Below, piece after piece: positions 37,802 to 49,894 of a stretch of 64,000 bases of DNA. The position numbers and the translations under genes were made by a program. Under the pieces are notes generated by a model. That model was not told the DNA's origin. It made no database searches and was given only the letters and a program-made list of their open reading frames with translations. Position 1 is the first letter of the stretch. Every line of letters begins with the position of its first letter. Source of the stretch: Lichtheimia corymbifera B2541 (taxonomy: Eukaryota > Mucoromycota > Mucoromycetes > Mucorales > Lichtheimiaceae); the NCBI GenBank assembly GCA_000697475.1, contig JNEU01000976.1:17446-81445 (forward strand), written 5' to 3'.

Positions 37802-40284
37802 ATGCCTCCTAATCCGGATCTCCCTGTTAAGCCTCTTGGTCGCCGTTTCTCTCAATACTATGTGCCGATCCCTGTATATATCGGTATAGACGTAGAACCT
37901 GACCTTGAGCATGGAAAATGCGGATATGCCATTTCGGTACACGATGGCTCATATACAACCGATTACTACTCTGGCACATTTGAAATCGAATGCAAGGGTA
38001 AATGTAAGGATGATTGTATGTTTGATGGTGTAAACAAGCTACTCGAGGTGGTGCGTGTATTTGCAATGGCTCAGCACTACAAGATCCAAATTATCGCCAT
38101 TTCTCGAAGTCTCAGCGAAGCTATCTACCATGCACAGCCAGCTGAAGGCCCTAGTGCAGCAAGCATGTTTTGGCGTGAACTCGATGCCATTCCTTTTCAC
38201 GTAGCTACGAATGCTGAAAGCTCAGATGAAAGGGCTTCTGCAGCTGTGCGTAAAGCTGTCATGTGGTAAGAATCATTTTTTGGGGCTGTTTATGCATCAT
38301 GTCTCTCTAACTCTCTAATAAAAATGATGATTTAGGCTATCACCACAGTATCCTGGCAACTTGCCACGTGTCTCCGTTGGATACCGCCATGAAGTTGAAG
38401 GTATGTGAATACGAAATTGTCATTGCATTCATTATCTTATGTGCGTTATCAGTTGATTTCAATGGATTGATTCGATTGGTTGATCTTATCGATTATAAGA
38501 GAACGGTTTGCAGTGACACATGGCGTGTAATAATGGATATGGTTACCCAGTACAAGGATCGCAAGCTGCGACTCGCATTCTTTAACTCAACTCCTCAAGG
38601 CGGCGGAGGTAAAGTGGCCTACATGCAATTGCATTATAATCATGCTCACGTCAGCTTTCAAAACAAATAGTGGCGTTGATGCGTCATGCTCTCCTTCGAC
38701 TTTATCGCTTATTGGGTGTGGAGGTTCATTGTAAGTCAAATCATAGATCTATAAATACCTACTACCATGTATGACTAATTTGTCAATAACAAGGGTATGT
38801 GGCGCGCCCCAAACCAGAGGTGTTTGACATTACCAAAAGAAAATTCCACAATGTGCTGCAAGGCGTCGCTCCACCTGATGTTCGGCTCAATGACAGGGAC
38901 AAGCAAATATTTATCGATTGGTCAGATGATAATGCGGAACGTTTCTGGCTCAAGCCGGGTGGCCCTATTGGGAATTCCGATGTCATTGTTATTGATGATC
39001 CACAATGTAAGTGATGATCCCTTTTTATGCTAAAATGCTAAACCCACCCCTCCCTATTTAGTGGTTGGCGTGATCCCGCATATCAAAAAGCATGCACCAA
39101 AGACACGCATTATTTTCAGATCTCATATTGAGATGCGTGCAGATCTCATCCGAAAGTTCCCTGATGGCCCACAAGCCGAAACTTGGAAGTAAGCATCTTT
39201 ATATTGTCAATGAGGGCAATAATGGCTGACAATGACATTGTGCGATAGCTTTATATGGCAGTTTATTCAGCAAGCAGATCTATTTGTCTCACATCCCATG
39301 GAGAATTTTGTCCCTGATGTTGTGCCACGCCGAGATGTGGTTCAAATGCCTGCCACCACAGATGCCTTGGATGGTCTTAATAAGCGTATTGACGCTTGGT
39401 CAACAGAGTACTATCAATCTGTGTTCAATCGTTGCTGCATGGATCAAGGATCCAATGAAGTTGATTGGAGCCGGCCTTATATTGTTCAAGTAGCACGCTT
39501 TGATCCATCAAAGGGTATACCAGATGTGCTTGAATCCTATCGCTTATTACGCCAAAAACTCGCTGATGCTGGTGTTGATGAATATGACGCTCCTCAGCTT
39601 GTTATTTGTAAGTCATACTACTAGGGGGATGTTGTCGTGGATATTAAACTTTTTCTTATTACAGGTGGTCACGGCAGTATTGATGATCCTGATGGCACCG
39701 TGATCTACGAGGACACTTACCGAATCCTTCACAAGGCCGATTTTACGGACATTTGTCCTGATATCATTGTTGCACGTTTACCACCATCCGATCAATTATT
39801 GGATATGGTTTTAAGCAATGCCAAGGTTGCACTACAATTATCTCACCGTGAAGGATTTGAAGTCAAGGTCACCGAGGCATTGCATAAGGGCATCCCTATA
39901 GTTGCATACGAAGCGGGTGGTATCCCCTTACAGATTGTCAAGGACCATGATGGATTCTTGCTTCCTATCGGTGATGTGGAAGGTGTAGCCGACCGTATGT
40001 TCCAACTCGTCACCAATCCACAGCTGCATCGTGATATGAGCAATCAGGCGAAGGCACTGGTCACTGAAGAATTCTTTACCGTGTGGAATGCCATTGGCTG
40101 GTTGCACTTGTGCCTCGAACTTACCAACGAGGTGGGCCTTGATGGAGAAAGCAAAGGCATGGCTGATGAAGAAGGTACCCTTAAACGTAACTCTGGTCTC
40201 GGTAATAACGTAAAGGTCTCAGACCACTGGCGAAAGAAATACAATTATGCCCCTTCCACCACCACTGCACCCCCACGTGTTTAA
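37802..40284 (+). CDS. ccg-9: Trehalose phosphorylase (retaining), GT4 family, CCG-9 type
   Basis: This fungal enzyme reversibly converts trehalose and phosphate to glucose and alpha-glucose-1-phosphate in the cytosol; the Neurospora homologue is clock-controlled gene 9. Exons are 37802-38265, 38336-38400, 38453-38608, 38671-38730, 38794-39006, 39062-39188, 39249-39607 and 39665-40284, about 687 residues. Family features are the N-terminal GIDVEPDLEHGKCGYA region, FFNSTPQGGGVALMRHALL (glycine-rich loop), WYVARPKPEVFDITK, IFRSHIEMRADL, FVSHPMENFVP, VQVARFDPSKGIPDV, GHGSIDDPDG and the GT4 E-x7-E signature EGFEVKVTE (E544, E552) followed by GIPIVAYEAGGIPLQI. No frameshift is seen. Regulation by stress or clock is known for the family only. 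Confidence 0.94.
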
Positions 40285-40499
40285 ATACTACACATAACTC
40301 TGTATACTAGAAAAAAAGGTTTACTAGAAAATAAATGGAGGGATGATATCGTATCGAGATTTTCATGCAAATGCAAGAGGGTCAATGTTACACGAAAACC
40401 CATCTTCTGGAAGCATGCATGTCCTTTGGGAAATTAAATCCAGACGTGCACAGACCATTTCCTTGTTCGATGTACCTTCCACAACTCAAAACTACATAT
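40285..40499. other. Trehalose phosphorylase 3' flank
   Basis: AATAAA at 40331 is a likely polyadenylation signal. Nothing else is visible before the segmental duplication. Confidence 0.4.
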
Positions 40500-40726
40500 T
40501 AAGGCGTCTTTAAAACGATTGCATGTATCCATGGCAACGACCATCACGTGGCGCGTAAACATGGATCAGCAGTGAAGAGTGTGACGTTGTCTACGCGCTT
40601 AAAATGAAACAGCGTTTGTGCAGCTGAGGCAGCCGTTGATCTCAACCAAAGCCAACCCGTGTTTCCTCCTGATCTGAAGACCAGTGTCAATGTTGACCAC
40701 TTGTGGGAGATTGCTACAACTACCAT

Positions 40727-41234
40727 GTTTCACTTGGCTGCTTCCATTGCAGTAACAGGCTCTTTATTTTTGACATCGTTTGCTTTTGGCATCTCAAGAG
40801 GTATGTTGGGTGTGCTCTATCTCTTTTCTCATTCACTCATTGACTACTTTAGAATTGACCAAGACTTGACAAGGTTGGCAATGGGAATTGCGTGTTATGG
40901 GATCTGCCACCTTGGTCTTGTACTGTTTCCAAGATACTCCCTCGCCTCAGTATGTTCTAGTATCCTCAGTGCCACGATGCACGTGTTGCTATGGATTCAC
41001 GTCGTCGGTGCGATGCAAATGATTGCAAACTTGGCTGCAAGCTGGGCCATTGAAGAGGGAATGGATGCGTATCGATACAATCGTTTCATATGGTGGACTC
41101 ATAAGGACAGTCGATGTGCAAGTTTTTCGTGGCCAAACAACAAGCGACTTTGTCTTAGCTTGTCAAAGAAAGTTATACCTGTGGTTCTACACTTGTACCC
41201 AAAACTCTCTCACACATTTGCGCTTGGTGGATGA
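40727..41234 (+). pseudogene. Multi-pass membrane protein ORF, copy 1 (gene or early pseudogene)
   Basis: From the ATG at 40727 the frame is open to 41234 and encodes about four membrane segments, including FHLAASIAVTGSLFLTSFAF, LTRLAMGIACYGICHLGLVL and MHVLLWIHVVGAMQMIANLA. Beyond it, other frames keep membrane-like and basic sequence (WHRFHVLVVVYIGLL; then an exon-like end PWYRVSCPWFI...TRRRKR, stop near 41550). These need a frame change near 41100 that I could not explain by an intron. The C-terminal frame is shared with unit 2, so it was once coding. Function not recognised. Confidence 0.4.
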
Positions 41235-41549
41235 GATGTACACTTGGCATTCTTTTTCTCTTCACTGGTGTTTCATCTCTCCCCCCCCACACCTTCAGGT
41301 GGCATCGATTCCATGTCCTCGTTGTTGTCTATATAGGATTGTTAGGTATGTGGAGAAGGGGATATATGTGATGGCGCTCCTGACGCAATGCACTGACCAT
41401 TCCTCTAGAGGGTTACAGCTTCCTTTCTTTGGCACATACAAGCCGTCAAGTCATTGGGAAAATGGTGGATATCATTCGCCTTATTCATCCTTGGTATCGG
41501 GTTAGCTGTCCTTGGTTTATTATGACTGTAACAAGACGACGCAAACGAT

Positions 41550-42632
41550 AACGAGGATAACGACTGCGGCAAAGTAGCTAGGAGCATCGTTACTTGGTTT
41601 AGTGCTTTCATGCTTGTGGATTATAGCTTAGATGGAATAAAGGTGGTTCTGTTATGGTCTTGTAAGAAATAGATGATTATTCTGATACAATAAAGAGTGG
41701 GTTAATCTTAAGGTGATCCTCCATCCGATTTTCTGGACGAGTGACCGAAAAATATTATATGTATTACGATGGCGCAAGATCGGCTCATGGAGAATCACGT
41801 GCCTTCACCACAATTGGATTTGAGCGAACCGCAGTTGAAAGGTGAGAGCTGTTGTCAAAGAGCGGTAGTCACCCAACACATAAGCAATTTGATAGAATAT
41901 GATAGAATAGAATAGAAACAAGGCTCGACTCTTGTCCCCCAGTAGGAGTGGTCATGCTGGAGATGGATTGGAGAGCCAGGGGGGTGATTTGTCTCAATCC
42001 CAGATTAGGAAACACCTACAACGTACATCCTACGGCTCGTTCTGGAGGCTGCTTCGGTGTTACACTGGAAAGGAATGATTTAGCAAACCGTACAAACAAA
42101 ATTGTGGTCATTTCGGCTTATGCCACTGTCAACGATGTGTGTAACAACGTGCATAGTTTGCAAACACGTTAAATTGAGCAACTCCATTTACCTGTGAAGC
42201 ATAGAGAAACATACAGGCACCTGGGTCTCGAAACTTCATGGATGAGATACACGTCCTTCATCATATCAGAGTATCACCAAATGCCCGTATACACCATGCG
42301 TCTTGTTTATTGACAAGCTGTTTACCAATATGCATGGACCATAGCGGTAGATTAAGATGGGTAACAAATCGGGAAGCTGTTGTAGCAGAGCTTGATTTTA
42401 CAACACGAAAACTTCACACAAACTGCATGTAATGTACACATAAGGAAGGAATAATCGCATTTTGTTACCCCCAGTGTTGTGCGTCATTATATACACCGTG
42501 GTGATGGTAGGGGGCGGTATTCGGGATCGGAACGACTTCGATCAACAGTTACCGAAAGGGCGGCTGATTGATGGATAAAAACCCCACCTCATGATCCACG
42601 TTCACATAGTTTGTATGTTGCTTTACCACAAT
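41550..42632. other. Spacer in duplication unit 1
   Basis: No coding ORF is supported. The stretch contains an ATAGAAT-type short tandem (41891-41917, GATAGAATATGATAGAATAG) and the promoter of the zinc-finger gene. The equivalent spacer in unit 2 is diverged and of different length. Confidence 0.45.
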
Positions 42633-43584
42633 ATGTCTTCTTCATTTACACCACACCATCCCTTGTCTGATACAGCAGAAGTCTATATACCCGGTTACAT
42701 CAACTCATCCGCTATTGTTCAAGGTCATGACCCCAACTTGCATGCACAGGATGTGCTGGGAACCGATCAGCTAACAGTTCCACTATGGATGTTACCAACA
42801 CCAGAAGATTATCCAACAGCCTACGATGTGCCCTATGCGACTCATAATTGCTACATACCAGATGGACTTTCAAGCGCTGGCCTCATATCGCAAATGGTAT
42901 TTTGAGCAATCGCCTTTATTACGAATGATCCTTCTTCTCATTATTATTACGATTAACCAGCTACATCCGTACTATGCACAGTGGGTTGGCTTGGGTAATA
43001 TCCCTCTGGAAACAGCGACAGAAATGACAGCACCCACATCGTTGCTGTCATCATCATCACCACCTTCATTGCCACAAGACCGAGTGCATTCTCTACCTAC
43101 AGTCATACCAGAAGACATTGAACGTTGCATTGTCACTTTCGTCACCCAGCTAGTCAAGCAAACCTTCACACATCAAGGAGGCCTTGAGAATACCGATCAC
43201 GTATTCCAAGTGATACGCTGGGCTGTCACCTTTGTTGCCGATGAAGATTTTTTTCGTGAATACTATTTTAGGCTTACCGTCGACCACCTATATCCTCATT
43301 CCACTTGGTTGTATTATAACCCTTTCCCAACAGCAATGGAGATAGCAACACCCACACCATCACTATCAGCTCCATCGCCATCACCACAACCACAGGAGAC
43401 AATGCACTCCCCAGCCACAGCTAGCGAAGTATCCAGTAACGAAATCTTACAAAGAGTGGCGTGTGATTATTGCCAACGTACGTTCGCAAGAATGGATTCA
43501 TTACAGCGTCATCTCAGGAATACTTGTACCTACACCAGGGAGCAACACTCCTCCTCGGTGCACATCTTTGCAATAGGCAGATGA
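42633..43584 (+). CDS. C2HC zinc-finger protein, paralogue 1
   Basis: Two exons, 42633-42896 and 42961-43584, give about 295 residues. The start matches the ATG shared with the paralogue at 46678. The N-terminal part is Pro/Tyr-rich (AEVYIPGYI, TLPTPEDYPxAYDVPYATHN in both copies). The middle contains a helical-looking segment (RWAVTFVADEDFFREYYF) that is also shared. A single C-terminal finger has C256, C259, H272 and C277 (C-x2-C-x12-H-x4-C) in ACDYCQRTFARMDSLQRH. One finger suggests weak or dimeric DNA binding, or protein binding. The tail after the finger differs from the paralogue. I recognise no named family. Confidence 0.72.
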
Positions 43585-44639
43585 TACCATAGTCTATCCC
43601 AACCATACCCTATGCCATCATCATCGTTGTATTTTTTTTTTGGTATTGCTCATTATGCCTTTTCTTTTGTCATGATTTCTCACCACCACTGACTTGTTAT
43701 TATGCACACTACTCGTCATCCTATATGGAAGCATCATATGCCTATATGAAGTAATGCCGGACACTGAAAACACTGGAATATGATTAGATATCATGTATCA
43801 TCAATAAAAATTCCACTTGTTGTCCATACAACACCAGTCGCTTTAGCTTATAGGAACTGGAGTGTACTATCACATAGCTTATTTCGTTTCCATATGGGGG
43901 AAGTGGCGACAGTAGTGTCATTCCTTCAATCATGCAAGAGCAAGTGAAAGGTATGAGGAAATGACATATGTTGGAAACGTAAACAAAGATGGGTTGATGG
44001 ATTGGGGACTCATGTGGGTGCAAGTTATAATCTGGCGGCGCATACGTTACAGAGGACTAATACAAATATGGTAGATTTAGAGGTGCATGACACCTCTATT
44101 TTTTTTCTTCACTGTTGGAATCACACGCACGTCCACACTCAAACCCAAAAACGGCAATCTTGAATGCAGCACACGATGTATGTGCACTCTGCAATGAGCG
44201 CACACCAACATACACATTCAAAAGATGAGAGAGTGCTCTGGTCGCATTGTTGATGACTATGGCTACACCAGGTGTACAAACACCCTCCCTCTCCTATTTT
44301 TGCTATTCATTCATTGCGTGATATCATTGGAGGGCAATTAGCACTACTAGAAACGCGAAGGCTTCCAAAGTTCCGGCAATGGTATGCAGTTGTAATCAAA
44401 TGCCGATGTGCAACCCGATCTTTGGGACCTACAGGACTTCGGCGTTTGCGGTGAGGTTGGGCGTGCACTGACATGTCGTGTTTCAGATATGAATGGTGGT
44501 GAGCCTTTCCCATACTTCAATATTACATACCAGCGTGTCTTAAATTGCGCAGCTACATATAGATGGCAGCCTTGAAACAAAGGTTAATAGTGAAGGGTAT
44601 AATGTCATTTATGGACGTGTCATAGCAACGCTTGCGTAG
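43585..44639. other. Spacer, zinc-finger 3' flank and junction of units 1 and 2
   Basis: Contains the 3' flank shared with 47692-48770 and minus-strand ORFs without recognisable domains. A T-run at 44099-44107 lies near the unit junction. No gene is supported. Confidence 0.4.
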
Positions 44640-45135
44640 CCAAGGCAACTAGTGATCTCGACTAAAGCCAACTCATCAATGTGGAAGTTTCAACTATATA
44701 ACCAAACAAGCGGCTTTGCTTCAGCTTGTCAAAGGGTGTTCTTATTGTGGTTCACTTGTACCTAAAGATCTCTTTCTCTCCCATGTAGCTTGGTGGATGG
44801 GGTGTACATTTGGCATTCTTTTTTCATCTTCCCTCCCTCTCCCCCCTTCAGGTGCCATCGATTCCATGGCCTCGTTGTTGTCTATATAGGATTGTTAGGT
44901 ATGTGGAGTATGGGGCATGTGTAATGGTGCTCCTGACACAAGGCTAACCATTTCTCTAGAGGATAACAGGATTCCTTTCTTTGGTTCATACAAGCCGTCA
45001 AGTCAATGGGAAAGTGATAGCATTGAATATTATTCGTTTTATTCATCCTTGGTATCGGGTTATCTGTCCTTGGTTTATGGTGGTTGTAACAAGACGACGC
45101 AAACGATGACGACGATCACGACCATGGCGAAATAG
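44640..45135 (+). pseudogene. Membrane protein relic, copy 2
   Basis: Matches the second half of copy 1. The N-terminal membrane segments are missing, and one extra base in AGGATAACAGGATTCC (44960) shifts the frame relative to copy 1. The end still encodes RVICPWF followed by VTRRRKR in the frame used by copy 1. Confidence 0.6.
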
Positions 45136-46677
45136 CTAGAAGCATCGTTTACTATCCATTTGGACTTGGCTAGCTTATTCCTTCCATGCTTGTAGATTAT
45201 AGCTTAGATGGAGTAAAGGTGGTTCTGTTATGGTCTTGTAAGAAATGGATGACTATTTTGATACAATAAAGAGTGGGTTAAGCTTAAGGTGATCCTCCAT
45301 CGGATTTTAGGACGAGTGACCGAAAAATATTATATCTATTACGATGGCGAAAGATCGGCTCATGTGAGTCACGTGCCTTCACCACAATTGAAATTGAGCG
45401 AACCACAGCGGCCATTGTCAAGAGCGGTGGTCACACAACGCATAAGCTATAATAGAATATGATAGAATAGGATAGATTAAACAAGGAGTAAAAGGATTTG
45501 ACATTGGGTAGGATTTGTCTCGATCCCAGAGTAGGAAACAAAATGGTCGTTGATGTGCGTCTCGACCCCAGAGAGGAAACAAAATCGTCATTGATGCCCT
45601 CGATCTCAGCTTAGGAAACACCTTGTTACACTAGAACGCTTTTATGGTAGCGTTTGCCCATCCAATCATAGTTGGCTTCTTAACCAAACCAACCCACGCC
45701 CATTAAAGTTGTCACCGGTGTATGCCGCTGTCAAGTGCAACGATTTGTGTAACAATAACGTGCATGTTTCGAACATGCACATTAAACTGAGCAACTGTAT
45801 CACGCGTGCAAACACTGATAAACATGCAGACCCCTGGATCTCGATCCTTCGTGGGCGAGAGACACGCCATTCATCATACCAGAGTCTCAACAAATGCCCG
45901 TATACCCCAAACACATAGTTTATTGATATAGGTCTTAAGCCGTTCACCAACGTACATGGACCATAGCTGTAGACTAAGACGGGTAGTTGAAGCACAGTTT
46001 GACTTTAGAATATGCAAATGACTTGCTCTCCCGCAACCAGGAATTTCACGTAATCCCACCACGTGAGTGAAAATACGTTTTGACAGCTTTTTGGATGAGT
46101 GGTTGCAATATCTATGATGTTATACTATGATCATACAAGTAGAGATAATGCAATCTATTGGAAAGTCTATAAAGGTGCTGTTGAAAATATGTAGATTTAA
46201 TATTTAGGTAACGGGTGTATCTTTTGTAATCTACATATAAGTGCAAGCTTGCTTGGGACGTTGCGAGTGCTCATGAATGAACAGCTAAACAAGTCAAAGG
46301 TTGGTGAGAGCAAGACTATGGCCTACAAGCTCTTTCATATACAACATAGATATTGCAACCACCTATCCACAAAGCTGTCAAAGCGTATTTTTCACTCACG
46401 TAGTATACTCCGCTTAGTGGTGGGATTATGTGAATTTCTGTTGCATTGACCCTCCTAAAACACTTGTGTCATATTAATGGGCTCGATGCGATTGCAGGAG
46501 CCGGAACTTCGATCTCGGAACAGCTTCCATCAACCGACTCCCATCAACCGATGTCGAAAACCTCCGCTAACCAGCTTATGTATGTATAAACCCGTGATTC
46601 ACGTCTGTACACGTAATGTGCGTATATAAAGAGACTCTCATAGCTCGCAAATAATTAGTGTGTTGTTTTATTACAAT
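45136..46677. other. Spacer in duplication unit 2
   Basis: Includes short imperfect repeats of GATTTGTCTCGATCCCAGAGTAGGAAACAAAAT-type sequence (45508-45620; three diverged copies). No gene is supported. A TATA-like GTATATAAAG lies at 46622, 47 bases before the predicted mRNA start region of the zinc-finger gene. Confidence 0.45.
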
Positions 46678-47691
46678 ATGACCTCTCCGTTTTACCCTCA
46701 CCATTCCTCATCCTCCTTTCTCGATAATACCAGGTCTGCAGCAGCAGAAGCCTATATACCCGGTTATATCCCCATGCCTGCTATTGTTCGAGATCATGCC
46801 CCCAGCTTGCATGGTCAGGATATGCTGTGTACTGGTCAACTATCCACGATTCCACTATGGACGTTACCTACACCAGAAGATTATCCAGCAGCCTACGATG
46901 TGCCCTATGCGACTCATAATTGCTACGTACCAGATGGACTTTCAAGCGCTGGCCTCATATCGCAAATGGTATTTTGAGCAATTGCCTTTATTACGAATGA
47001 TCCTTCTTCTCATTATTATTACGATTGCCTTACGATTAACCAGCTACATCCGTACTATGCACAGTGGGTTGGCTTGGGTAATATCCCTCTCGAAACAGTG
47101 ACAGAAATGACCGCACCCACATCACTGCTGTCATCATCATCGTTACCTTCATGGCCACATGATCGAGTGCATTCTCTGCCTACAGCCACATCAGAAAACA
47201 TTGGACGTCGTATTGCGGTTCTTGTCTCCCAGCTTGTCACGCAATCCATACATGGCCTTGAAGATATCGACTTCGTATTGCAAGTGATACGCTGGGTTGT
47301 CACCTTTGTTGCCGATGACAATTTTTCTCGTGAATACTACTTTAAGCTTACCGTCAACCACCTATATCCTTTTCGCACTTCCTGGAATGGCTTGTATCAT
47401 ACCCCTTTCCCAGCAGCAGTAGAGATAGCAACACCCCTACCATCACTATCAACTCAATCAACGTCGCCACCACCACAGGAGGCAGTGCACGTTCCAGCCA
47501 CACCTAACGATGTGTCCAGCAACGAAACCACACAAAGATTCGCGTGTGATTATTGCAACCGTACTTTCTCACGAGTGGACTCATTGAATCGTCACCTCGA
47601 TGAAACTTGTACTTACACCACCAAAAAACAACACTGTACCAACACCAAGAAAGAACGCTCCTTCATGAACACCTTTTCAGCACGCAAATGA
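46678..47691 (+). CDS. C2HC zinc-finger protein, paralogue 2
   Basis: Exons 46678-46968 and 47044-47691 give about 312 residues. The intron is at the same codon as in paralogue 1 (after LISQM) but 11 bases longer because of a small insertion (GATTGCCTTAC, 47024). The finger is C265, C268, H281 and C286 in ACDYCNRTFSRVDSLNRH. Both copies keep the intron, the finger and the open frame while many residues differ, so both are probably functional. The Ser/Pro linker before the finger is variable in length. Confidence 0.72.
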
Positions 47692-48769
47692 TAGCATATT
47701 CTACCCAACCATACCCTATGCAACCATCATCATATGATCTCTTTTCTTGTTGTACATATTTCAAATTATGCTGCCTTTGAACTATCCGGGTTTCTTGCAA
47801 GTGCTGACCCTACTATGAATAAATATCACTGATCGTCATCCTATATCGATGCATCATATGCCTATGAAAGTTGATCTGGATATTGAGCACACTGGTATAG
47901 AATTAGACGACACCTTGTATAGTATTCAATTAGTGAAAATTCAGCTTGTTGTCCATCATACAGCACCACCCCCACATGCTATATCCTTAGGAAAAGCGGA
48001 TAAAAATCGCACAATTTACTTCATTTGTAATATATGGGGGGTGGGTAGCGTATTACAGCATCTGCCAGGAGAACCTCATTAAGTCGTGCATGAGCAAATG
48101 AAAAGACATCGCATGGCAGGCCTGAGTCAAAATGCCCCAATTCTACAATCCTTTTGTTTATATCCCCAACATATGTCATTCCCTTACGTATGAAGTTCAG
48201 GAGCGTTGAGTCTATGTGATAGAGAGCGCTCATTACAAAAATGGAAGGGAACTGAGGGATTAGAAGATCAGTTGTAGACGACAAGCACATTTACTTTTAC
48301 CCACCCCCGCTCCCGAAAACATGAGAGACTGCGAGTGGGAAAGAGGGTACAATCAGTGTTGTTGTGTTGATGCTGGTCACATTGATGATCTCCTCTGTGG
48401 CTGTACCGCCGAGTATACAACATAAGCTCCCTCTCCTATTATTGCTATTCTACCATCGCGTGATATCATTCAGGGAAATCATGTAACTCTGCTAGAAACG
48501 CGAAGAGAAGTATCGTAGTACCCCATTTTCTCAACAAGTGGGCTGTTGTCTTATGTTTCAATGCGATACGAGCTGTGATCATAGGCCGAAATAACACCCG
48601 ATCCTTGGGACCTCCATGGATTTCGGTGTTTGTCGCGTGCACGGACGTTGTCGTGTTTCAGATCTGAAGGATGAGCTTTCCCCATACTCCGAAATTACAA
48701 TAAACGTGCAATTCCCATGACAACAGCCATAACGTACCCTGAAACAAGGGTTAGTAAGGAAGAGTATGC

Positions 48770-49560
48770 TGTCATGGGGCGTGTCATAGCAACGTTTGCG
48801 TAGTCAAGGCAATTGCTGATTTCAACCAAAGGCAACTCCATCCCATTGATCAAGGCTGTCCAAAACCATCGACCACCTCTTCAGAAAATGTAAACAAGTG
48901 TGCTGGAGTGAGTGGCAGTAATAACTAAGTTATTGTGCTTGGTTGAATTTGATCGCTGCCTTTTATTTGAACTTTTCTTTTGCATTTTAAGAGGTATGCT
49001 GGGGATTGGATGTAATCGATCTTTCCGGCTTTGTTTTGCATTGGTCCAACGACACTCCCTCGCCTCAGTATGTTTCTAGTAATCCCTATGGTATGATACG
49101 CGTATGGCTATGGGCTTCATGTCATAGGTGTGGTGCAGATGATAGCACACTTGGTTGTAAGATGGCTCATCGAAAGGAAAAGGGATTCGTATCGGTTCAA
49201 TCATTTCATATGGTGGGATCATGATTTTGCACCTACGTGTGTCGTTCGCTTGTGTCCAGAGCTCTCTCATACGTTTACGCTTAATGGATGAGGTCTACGT
49301 TTGGCACTCTTTTCTCTGCACTAATGGTTCATCTTCCCTCCCTCCCCACTTGAGGTGCCATCGGTTCCATGCCTTCGTTGTTGTCTATATAAGATTGTTA
49401 GGTATGTGGAGAAGAGGTTGTGTGCAATCGAGCTCCTGACACAAGGGTGATCATCGCTTAAAAGGAAAGCACCTTCGTTGCACATACAAGCCGTCAAGTC
49501 ACTGTGTAAGTGGTAGCATTATTGATCTTATTCATTTTGTTCTCCATTGTGTTATTAATA
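48770..49560. repeat. Segmental duplication, unit 3 (truncated)
   Basis: Sequence from 48780 on matches the start of units 1 and 2 (GTGTCATAGCAACG at 48781; CTCAACCAAAG-like text). It ends after the TACAAGCCGTCAAGTC motif (49485), with no zinc-finger copy. Confidence 0.75.
48820..49560 (+). pseudogene. Membrane protein relic, copy 3
   Basis: Aligns with copy 1 through CACTCCCTCGCCTCAGTATGTT (49060) and CATTTCATATGGTGG (49202), but with many stops and indels. It is clearly non-functional. Confidence 0.6.
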
Positions 49561-49894
49561 GACACTGAGAATTACCTCCTCGTTGATGATCTCCATGAAT
49601 CATCATCATAAAGAAAGAAGCATTGGCATCACGTGGTTTGTTGTCAGGCGTCAAATAAATGTTTTAAAGAGGCATATCATCATCACCATAATTTCTCTCT
49701 CATTACAACCGAGCACACCAAGTAGGTGATTTAATGGATAATGATAAAATGAGAAGGGATGAAAAGATGAGAACTACAATGAGTATCTAGTGTAGAGCTT
49801 GAACAAGTGTTCGCTTGTATTGGTCGGGTGGTACAGAAATCCCCATACACCTCTTCTTTTCCAAGCTTCTTCACTACCCCGCTCTCCCTCATCG

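Larger units (their letters stand above)
40500..44560. repeat. Segmental duplication, unit 1
   Basis: The unit holds, in order, a membrane-protein ORF (40727), a spacer containing GGTTCTGTTATGGTCTTGTA (41645) and GTGACCGAAAAATATTATAT (41741), a zinc-finger gene (42633) and a 3' flank with CGTGATATCATT (44318). The same items recur in the same order in unit 2 and partly in unit 3. Boundaries are approximate. Confidence 0.85.
44560..48770. repeat. Segmental duplication, unit 2
   Basis: It repeats the order of unit 1: decayed membrane ORF (44640-45135), spacer with GGTTCTGTTATGGTCTTGTA (45223) and GTGACCGAAAAATATTATAT (45317), zinc-finger gene (46678) and matching 3' flank. The offset to unit 1 is 3.55 kb at the membrane ORF end and 4.05 kb at the zinc-finger start, so about 0.5 kb of extra sequence lies between them. 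Confidence 0.85.
47692..49894. other. Spacer with duplication unit 3, upstream of SKI2
   Basis: No intact gene is supported. It contains the 3' flank of unit 2, the truncated unit 3 and the SKI2 promoter, which has a pyrimidine-rich stretch at 49852-49892 just before the ATG. Confidence 0.45.

Noticed and set aside
40801..40852. GTATGT...TTTAG intron in the membrane ORF
   Set aside because: Removing it brings an immediate stop codon (ACT TGA), whereas leaving it keeps a long open frame with membrane segments.
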